A stretch of DNA of 64,000 bases from Flectonema sp. DT1601. Its lineage: Eukaryota > Euglenozoa > Diplonemea > Diplonemida > Diplonemidae. Below, in pieces: positions 58,608-64,000 of this stretch. The stretch is from NCBI GenBank assembly GCA_964019425.1, contig OZ025843.1:372001-436000 (forward strand), given 5' to 3'. A program made the translations under genes and the position numbers. The notes beneath the pieces were generated by a model. That model was not told the DNA's origin. It did no database searches and worked only from the letters and a program-made list of their open reading frames with translations. The first letter of the stretch is position 1. Every line of letters begins with the position of its first letter.

Positions 58608-59954
58608 ATGCCACTTGTTGAGTTTACATTCCCTGCTGCCTTGAAGAATGTATGGGAGAAAAAGACAGGGAATCCGGTACCTACAGAGAGTGAAATGATT
58701 GATTTGGATACAGCAAAAGCAGATATCCCGTTTGAAGTGGACCTCAATCAGCTGAGGAATGATACATCGCTTAGGGAGATGGTAAGGGGGACACTTGCCA
58801 TCTCTTTGGGGATGCCGCAAGGATCATTGGCGACGGTCCCAATAACACATGCAGTTGTGTTATTGGGTCTGCTGTCAAGGGTAAATCGAGGATTGGTAGC
58901 AGAAAAAGCCGCGAAGGTTGGAGAGCGGCTGTCAAGGGGGGAGAACCCCCGTCTCGTGTCGTATGATGACGCCAACGATGCGATGGGCAGTCTGCAGGAG
59001 GATGCAGCCTTACTGCGTCAACAGGCGCAGCAGGCATGTTCAGACAATGCCGAAGCAACGAGGGTGTTAGAAAGTCGGACAGAGGCAACCTTTTCTGGAG
59101 TGGGTCAGAGGTTTGAATCGGTTGCCAGGTACAGGGAAAACACGGCTGAAGAGATGGGGTCGATAAGGACGACCATCGAAGATTTTACAATGAGACAGCA
59201 GCAACAGCAACAACAAACCGAGACTGTAATGCAGTCGCTAATGGCGGAACTCGTTTCGCTAAAAACACGGGTAGAAAGACAAGAGACACGACCACAGCAA
59301 CACGAAGCAGTGAAGATGCCGATGCCACCGCCACCACCGCCACTATCACATCAGCCACCGATGCCGATGCCACCGCCACTATCACATCAGCCACCAGTGG
59401 GGATGCCACCTCAGCCATTCCAGCCACCGGTGATACAACAGAATACTCAGCCTGAACCTGATCATGAAGAGCACCTAGAACTGATAACTGACCCGTCATG
59501 TGCAAAGGAGGTCAAGGCATGGGAGGAAATCCTTGAAGCGAAGGAGGCGGCGACACTAGTGATGAAGCTTGATGGCCGATATGTTTCCGGTCTAAAATAT
59601 GGTCTGGGAGGGGACTTATTGGTTGAAAAATTTGAGAACCTCTCAAACTTCCTTTTTGGTATGGAAAGAGTGACAGGCTGGACGCAGGTTCCTCACTTGG
59701 TGAAGTTGGGGGATGATTTGTTGAGACAGTTAAGGTTTCAACACTTTTTCTGTACAGACGGTACAAAGCGGTCGGAGCTTCAGGAGCAACTACTGATAGC
59801 ATCCGAAGATCCTGTAGAAAAGGCGAATGCCTTGATAGTAAAAAAGAAGAGAGCACGCCCACCAACCTTTGTAAAGAAACTGAATGTGGGTAACCGCTTT
59901 CAGTTCAGACCGAAGGGAAACGCCGGGGGGGGCTCACGTCTACAGGCGAAGTGA
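58608..59954 (+). CDS. gag-like protein of the DIRS-order element
   Basis: 448 residues; the ATG follows the A1 repeat directly. It has a predicted helical N-terminal half, a glutamine-rich stretch (about residue 195-210), a proline-rich segment (about 236-280) of repeated MPPP and LSHQPP, and a basic C-terminus. There is no recognised zinc knuckle. Identification as gag rests on position and composition. Confidence 0.6.
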   Translation: MPLVEFTFPAALKNVWEKKTGNPVPTESEMIDLDTAKADIPFEVDLNQLRNDTSLREMVRGTLAISLGMPQGSLATVPITHAVVLLGLLSRVNRGLVAEKAAKVGERLSRGENPRLVSYDDANDAMGSLQEDAALLRQQAQQACSDNAEATRVLESRTEATFSGVGQRFESVARYRENTAEEMGSIRTTIEDFTMRQQQQQQQTETVMQSLMAELVSLKTRVERQETRPQQHEAVKMPMPPPPPPLSHQPPMPMPPPLSHQPPVGMPPQPFQPPVIQQNTQPEPDHEEHLELITDPSCAKEVKAWEEILEAKEAATLVMKLDGRYVSGLKYGLGGDLLVEKFENLSNFLFGMERVTGWTQVPHLVKLGDDLLRQLRFQHFFCTDGTKRSELQEQLLIASEDPVEKANALIVKKKRARPPTFVKKLNVGNRFQFRPKGNAGGGSRLQAK

Positions 59955-62900
59955 ACCGCGGGAACCCCTTCTATCGCAAGTCAGCATGGAGCTGCAAGTT
60001 CGTCCAGCCTGGGACTGTACAGGAACAAAAATCAATTGAAGGCCGATCTGTCGTTGAGAACGGTGTCCGACCTGGGACTGTACAGGAACGTAAAACTATT
60101 GCAAGTCGATCTGTCAGAGAGAACACCGTCCGACCTGGGACTGTACAGGAACGCAAATCAATTACAAATCGATCTGTCAGTGGGAACTCCGTCCGACCTG
60201 GGACTGTACAGGAACGCGAATCAATTACAAGTCGATCTGTCAGTGGGAACTCCGTCCAACCTGGGACTGTACAGGAACGCAAATCAATTACAAGTCGATC
60301 TGTCAGTGGGAACTCCGTCCAACCTGGGACTGTACAGGAACGCAAATCAATTACAAGTCGATCTGTCAGTGGGAACTCCGTCCGACATGGGACTGTACAG
60401 GAACGCGAATCAATTACAAGTCGATCTGTCAGTGGGAACTCCGTCCAACCTGGGACTGTACAGGAACGCAAATCAATTACAAGTCGATCTGTCAGTGGGA
60501 ACTCCGTCCAACCTGGGACTGTACAGGAACGCAAAAATATTACAAGCCGATTCCCCAAGGAGAACGGTGTCCAACCTGGGGCTGTGCAGGAACGCAAATC
60601 AATTGAAAGTCGATATGTCAACGAGAACTCCGTCCGACCTGGGACGGTACAGGAACGCAATTCATCCTCGAGAAGATCCATCAACAACAAGACAAGTATC
60701 CACATTGTACGGGAGCGAAGTTCAATTAGACCAGCACAATGTGGTGGGGAACATCATTCTGCAGATGTTGTCGAAGGGGGACCAGAATGGAAGGGGGCAC
60801 CCAGAGGACAAGATAACCGAGATCGAGGCAACCGAACGCTTGTCAGAGACAATGCAGGAGATGTGGGCAGGGAAGACCACATCAGGCAGAAGGAACCTTT
60901 GGAAGAGATTTCTGAAGTGGGGGCAGGAAAGGAATCTGCAAATCGACCACAGCTCGGGAGTTCTGTTTGTGATGGCTACAGGGGTGTCACCACAGGGCCT
61001 CCTGACATATACAAAGATGCTGTCCGCGGTGATGGGAAAAATGGGCATGCCAAACGGCCAATTGCTGAGCCTAGCTGCAGCTTTAAGGGCAGCAGGGGCA
61101 GCAATACCAACACAGCAGGCTGTACCGATGATCAAAAACGACCTGCTCGAGTGGGCAGCAGCACAGAAGGATTGCAGAACCTGGTTGGCAGTACTGGTAG
61201 CATGGAAGACTGCGTCCAGATGGGCCGAGGTAGCAGCACTGACACGCAGCCAGTTTATACACGTGACCGAAGACGAGATCATAATAGATTGGTTTACCAC
61301 CCCAAAAGGGAAGAGGGCGAACCCTTTCTCGCCAAGTCGATGGGCGGTGATTCAGGGATCACTGACGGAAGGAATCTTCGAGTTGTTGCAGGGAATGGGC
61401 CACTTCGAAAGTTTACACCCGTGGGACACATCAAGCCTGGTGAAAGAATTCAGAAAGGACCCCAGCATGAAGCAGTACACGGCACACTCCATAAAGAGAG
61501 GTGCGATCAGCCACTTGATGCAGGTCTTGGCAGAGGGTCATCCTATCCCAGAAGAGCTCATAAGCAGATTAGCAAAGCACAAAACAATATCACCTCTTTC
61601 GGACGTAACCCTGAGGTATGGAGGGGATCAAGTCGCAATGGCAAGGGCACTGAGGACACAGATTGTTACCTCCCTCCTTTAGAGAGAGATGTTATTAGAA
61701 AGATAGGAGCAGGTTTCACACATCGTTCCAAGAGCACCCGCATTCCCACTACTGCTGAGGAGATTGCCTCACCTCTCCATGTTGCCTCAACTGAAACTAT
61801 GGATCTTGAGATGGTTCAAGACAGAATGCATCCAGCGATCTTGGAGAGGTTCAAGCATGTCTTGTCTTTAACGTTCCCTGTATTAAAGGAGAGAATGAAC
61901 CGAGTTAGAAGGAAGAAATCACGTTTCAGCTCTGAACACGCAGAAGAATTGGTAAGATGTGGGATTGCGGTACCTGTTAGCACGGCCCCTTTGTCTGAGA
62001 ACATACCTTTTACAGTGTATGAGGAGAGGGAGACTGGGAACAGGCAACGCTTCATTTTATGGACGCGAGAAGCAAATGAAAACCTGACAGATTTTGGATA
62101 TGAGCCGAATGTCCCACTAAAACATATCTCATACTACTTGGATGCAGTTCGTTCTGAGGTGGCTTCATGCAGGGATTTCAAGACTGGTTTCTTTCAGATC
62201 CAAATACCAGAACAGTCACAGAAGTTCTTTACATTTTTCGATTCATCTGGAAGGACCTTTGCTTTGACACGATTGCCAATGGGACATGTTTGTGCACCGG
62301 AAATCATGAACACCATTGCAGCAGTTGTGGCCGGTGATCCAATGTTTGTGAGGGAGGAGTTTGCTGAGAAACATGTTGGTATTCATTGGTGGATTGACAA
62401 CATAAGGTTGTTTGGTAAGAAGGAAGATGTAGAGGCGGCGACAAGAAGAATGGATGGATTTGCTAAGGAAGCGAGAGTAACATGGAAGCCCAGTGACACA
62501 GTGAACTTGTCGCAGGATTATGAATTTCTGGGTGTTTCGTTCTCTCACTGTGATGAGGTCGTTTCTTTAGGTTCTAAGATTAAGAGGAAGATTTCAACGT
62601 GTGTTCTATCAGGTTTGAGTGCATCACAGCTTGAATCGCTGGGGGGCCGCCTTCTACATGCGAGTGCCATCGTGGGGGTCTCACCTGGAAAGTATTGGTT
62701 TGCCCTGAAGTACATGCGCAGGATCACAAACCGCCTGAACTACGGCTCTATACAGGTGCAGGATCATGTTACTATTCCCTTGTCGGTTAAGAAGGAACTT
62801 TCAAGTTGGATTCAGGCGGTTCAGCGCACTAGGAAGATTCTTCCTGAAAGAAAAAGTGGTAGGACTGCAGAGGTGTTTGTTGATGCCTCCCTCAAAGGGT

Positions 62901-63352
62901 GGGGAGGTGTTATTGTTTGGAATAGCGGTGAATTGGATATTGTGGGATCTTCATGGCCTCAAGGTGAAGATCGTCATATCAATGTGCTTGAGGCAGATGC
63001 CTTAGGGCAGACATTAAAAGCCATCAAAGCTGCAGACCACCTTACTATATGGGTGGACAATACCACGGTATGCGGAGTTTTTAGGAAAAAGATGTCTGTT
63101 AAGTCATTCATTTTGAACAAGTGTTTGGTCAAGGCCATTGATTTTCTTTTTCTTTTGAAATGTTCCTACACCCTTGGATGGGTTAGTACGAAGTACAATC
63201 CTGCTGACATTCCTTCAAGGGAGACTGTTTCTCATTCGACCAAGGGGAAGGTTAAACAAGCGTTGGGGGACTTTTTCAACATGCGCAGGGGTGGTGGAGC
63301 TGAGTCCAACGAAAACGGACTTCAGTTACCCCGCCGCAGCGAGCCACCTTGA
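59951..63352 (+). CDS. RT/RNase H ORF of the DIRS-order element
   Basis: 1133 codons open, but recognisable domains start only after about 61690. RT lies at about residues 700-900 (RDFKTGFFQI, LPMGHVCAPE) and RNase H at about 975-1095 (FVDASLKGWGG, NVLEADAL, NPADIPSRE). The N-terminal 580 codons overlap the recombinase ORF in another frame and are largely the 63-bp repeat read out of phase, so the expressed product probably starts later or is made by frameshifting or splicing, as in related elements. It ends inside the B1 repeat. Confidence 0.75.
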   Translation: MNRGNPFYRKSAWSCKFVQPGTVQEQKSIEGRSVVENGVRPGTVQERKTIASRSVRENTVRPGTVQERKSITNRSVSGNSVRPGTVQERESITSRSVSGNSVQPGTVQERKSITSRSVSGNSVQPGTVQERKSITSRSVSGNSVRHGTVQERESITSRSVSGNSVQPGTVQERKSITSRSVSGNSVQPGTVQERKNITSRFPKENGVQPGAVQERKSIESRYVNENSVRPGTVQERNSSSRRSINNKTSIHIVRERSSIRPAQCGGEHHSADVVEGGPEWKGAPRGQDNRDRGNRTLVRDNAGDVGREDHIRQKEPLEEISEVGAGKESANRPQLGSSVCDGYRGVTTGPPDIYKDAVRGDGKNGHAKRPIAEPSCSFKGSRGSNTNTAGCTDDQKRPARVGSSTEGLQNLVGSTGSMEDCVQMGRGSSTDTQPVYTRDRRRDHNRLVYHPKREEGEPFLAKSMGGDSGITDGRNLRVVAGNGPLRKFTPVGHIKPGERIQKGPQHEAVHGTLHKERCDQPLDAGLGRGSSYPRRAHKQISKAQNNITSFGRNPEVWRGSSRNGKGTEDTDCYLPPLERDVIRKIGAGFTHRSKSTRIPTTAEEIASPLHVASTETMDLEMVQDRMHPAILERFKHVLSLTFPVLKERMNRVRRKKSRFSSEHAEELVRCGIAVPVSTAPLSENIPFTVYEERETGNRQRFILWTREANENLTDFGYEPNVPLKHISYYLDAVRSEVASCRDFKTGFFQIQIPEQSQKFFTFFDSSGRTFALTRLPMGHVCAPEIMNTIAAVVAGDPMFVREEFAEKHVGIHWWIDNIRLFGKKEDVEAATRRMDGFAKEARVTWKPSDTVNLSQDYEFLGVSFSHCDEVVSLGSKIKRKISTCVLSGLSASQLESLGGRLLHASAIVGVSPGKYWFALKYMRRITNRLNYGSIQVQDHVTIPLSVKKELSSWIQAVQRTRKILPERKSGRTAEVFVDASLKGWGGVIVWNSGELDIVGSSWPQGEDRHINVLEADALGQTLKAIKAADHLTIWVDNTTVCGVFRKKMSVKSFILNKCLVKAIDFLFLLKCSYTLGWVSTKYNPADIPSRETVSHSTKGKVKQALGDFFNMRRGGGAESNENGLQLPRRSEPP
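60002..60695 (+). repeat. 63-bp tandem repeat within the recombinase ORF (11 copies)
   Basis: Each 63-bp unit (21 codons) includes TGGGACTGTACAGGAACG. The central copies are nearly identical and the outer ones diverged. Because the period is a multiple of three and the unit lacks stops, two plus frames and one minus frame stay open across it. Confidence 0.9.
60036..61682 (+). CDS. Tyrosine recombinase of the DIRS-order element
   Basis: 548 residues. The first 215 or so are eleven 21-residue repeats containing LGLYRNANQLQ. The C-terminal half matches the recombinase fold: box I arginine in ASRWAEVAAL (about residue 394), HSIKRGA (about 485) and the RYGG tyrosine (about 527). The enzyme would integrate a circular DNA copy. 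It is in the same frame as the gag-like ORF and overlaps the RT ORF. Confidence 0.75.
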   Translation: MKADLSLRTVSDLGLYRNVKLLQVDLSERTPSDLGLYRNANQLQIDLSVGTPSDLGLYRNANQLQVDLSVGTPSNLGLYRNANQLQVDLSVGTPSNLGLYRNANQLQVDLSVGTPSDMGLYRNANQLQVDLSVGTPSNLGLYRNANQLQVDLSVGTPSNLGLYRNAKILQADSPRRTVSNLGLCRNANQLKVDMSTRTPSDLGRYRNAIHPREDPSTTRQVSTLYGSEVQLDQHNVVGNIILQMLSKGDQNGRGHPEDKITEIEATERLSETMQEMWAGKTTSGRRNLWKRFLKWGQERNLQIDHSSGVLFVMATGVSPQGLLTYTKMLSAVMGKMGMPNGQLLSLAAALRAAGAAIPTQQAVPMIKNDLLEWAAAQKDCRTWLAVLVAWKTASRWAEVAALTRSQFIHVTEDEIIIDWFTTPKGKRANPFSPSRWAVIQGSLTEGIFELLQGMGHFESLHPWDTSSLVKEFRKDPSMKQYTAHSIKRGAISHLMQVLAEGHPIPEELISRLAKHKTISPLSDVTLRYGGDQVAMARALRTQIVTSLL

Positions 63353-63868
63353 ACCAGGGTGTTCTTGCAATCGCGCGTTCTAGTGTAATCGCTTGTTATT
63401 GGTGCGTGTGTAGTTTTTAAGTTTTATTATTTCGACAGGTGCAAAGCATGGAAGGACAATTACTAGAATTCATTCAGGTAATTTTCCACCAAGCTTAGCA
63501 CCGGAAAGAAATAATCAAAGGAATCAGACAGAAAAGTGTATGATTCCGAAGTTGGAAAAATGAACAAAACAACAGACATTTTTTATATATTCTTTAGCCT
63601 TCTATTTTTTCAAAAGAAATTCTTTATACAGCTCGATCACTTCTTTCTCTCACACTCACGTTTTCGAAGCCCACCCTCCTCACCCCTCCACCCCGTGGTG
63701 GAGCTGAGTCCAACGAAAACGGACTTCAGTTACCCCGCCGCAGCGAGCCACCTTGAACCAGGGTGTTCTTGCAATCGCGCGTTCTAGTGTAATCGCTTGT
63801 TATTGGTGCGTGTGTAGTTTTTAAGTTTTATTATTTCGACAGGTGCAAAGCATGGAAGGACAATTACT
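63291..63868 (+). repeat. B1-A2-B2 split direct repeats
   Basis: B1 63291-63464, A2 63465-63669, spacer 63670-63694, B2 63695-63868. The B1/A2 junction reads ATTACTAGAATT, the same ACT that is present at both outer ends, as expected if it represents the circle junction. Confidence 0.9.
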
Positions 63869-64000
63869 TATTCTGCAGAAGAGAACTGATGACGGTTTTA
63901 TTCTCAAAGTGTTTACCGGCATCAGCCAAAAAATGAATCATCTTGTCCTTCCCATGCATCAAGAAGAACTTCTTCAGAACCAGATAAGTCACTGCGGCAC
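63869..64000 (-). pseudogene. Transposase-like ORF, upstream part (runs off window)
   Basis: Open minus-strand frame of 44 codons to the window edge, including IHFLADAGKHFENK. A pattern of Asp followed by an aromatic, K and N typically precedes the HGK motif in the same transposase group. The DIRS-order element separates it from 58171-58402; without that insert the two would be contiguous and in one frame. Confidence 0.5.

Larger units (their letters stand above)
58403..63868 (+). mobile_element. DIRS-order tyrosine-recombinase retrotransposon (split direct repeats), looks whole
   Basis: About 5.47 kb. The layout is A1 (58403-58607), ORFs, B1 (63291-63464), A2 (63465-63669), a 25-bp spacer and B2 (63695-63868). 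This split direct repeat arrangement is known for Ngaro, PAT, VIPER and TATE type elements, where recombination yields a circle that integrates through the recombinase. The gene order gag, recombinase, RT/RNase H is the one I associate with VIPER/TATE. Repeat pairs appear identical by eye and the long frames look uninterrupted, so the insertion is young. There is no target duplication. Confidence 0.85.

Noticed and set aside
59971-60705. 244-codon minus-strand ORF
   Set aside because: It is the reverse reading of the 63-bp repeat inside the recombinase gene.
63886-63892. CTGATGA as a hammerhead ribozyme core (also near 40755, reversed)
   Set aside because: No matching GAAA core and no flanking stems in the right places; the first lies in the transposase-like frame.

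Overview
The window is eukaryotic, repeat-dense DNA with no convincing host gene. It holds long homopolymer A/T tracts, a non-LTR retrotransposon, a tyrosine-recombinase retrotransposon, tRNA-derived SINE-like sequence, two non-autonomous DNA transposons with target duplications, several minisatellites and about 160 copies of a hairpin-bearing satellite monomer. I cannot place the host. The recombinase element has the order gag, recombinase, RT/RNase H. To my knowledge that order is typical of the kinetoplastid VIPER/TATE group, but it is too little to assign a lineage.

The main component is a LINE whose 1755-residue protein has N-terminal zinc fingers, an RT domain, a CCHC knuckle, a restriction-like (RPD...ELT) endonuclease and an unusual C-terminal coiled-coil extension of about 600 residues. 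Two near-identical copies lie head to tail on the minus strand (CDS 4984-10251 and 18086-23353, 13,102 bp apart). Downstream of each stop, in the sense direction, come a hairpin-rich 3' UTR, a satellite array of 118-148 bp monomers (about 24 monomers in the first copy, 41 in the second) and a 3'-terminal tail with further hairpins. A 5'-truncated inverted copy begins at about 24425. A third coding copy (47963-53597, minus) is a pseudogene, split by a 1.8 kb element.

From 30.6 to 58.2 kb the sequence is a patchwork of broken LINE tails and satellite arrays in both orientations. It also holds a TA-flanked MITE (30936-31711), an unexplained 2.6 kb of minisatellites and local duplications (37.1-39.8 kb), tRNA-like SINE units (40.1-40.4 kb), a Mutator-like element with 9-bp target duplication (43901-45634) and two non-coding repeat families, here called X (33.9, 41.5, 56.0-58.2 kb) and T (41.8, 51.5-53.3 kb).

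The right end (58403-63868) is a DIRS-order element that looks whole, with split direct repeats A1-ORFs-B1-A2-B2. It sits inside an open frame resembling a DNA transposase. A solo A-B copy lies at 45200-45604, and its empty site is also visible in the window.

The most interesting observation joins these parts. The LINE, X and T carry the same small stem-loop about 30 nt from the same end: loop TTTTG, with a 5-bp stem in which three base pairs covary. They also share short sequence blocks and a tendency to occur as tandem full-plus-partial copies. This suggests an RNA-level recognition structure shared by an autonomous LINE and non-autonomous partners. The satellite monomers themselves carry three hairpins, one of which shows a compensatory change relative to its 3' UTR counterpart.
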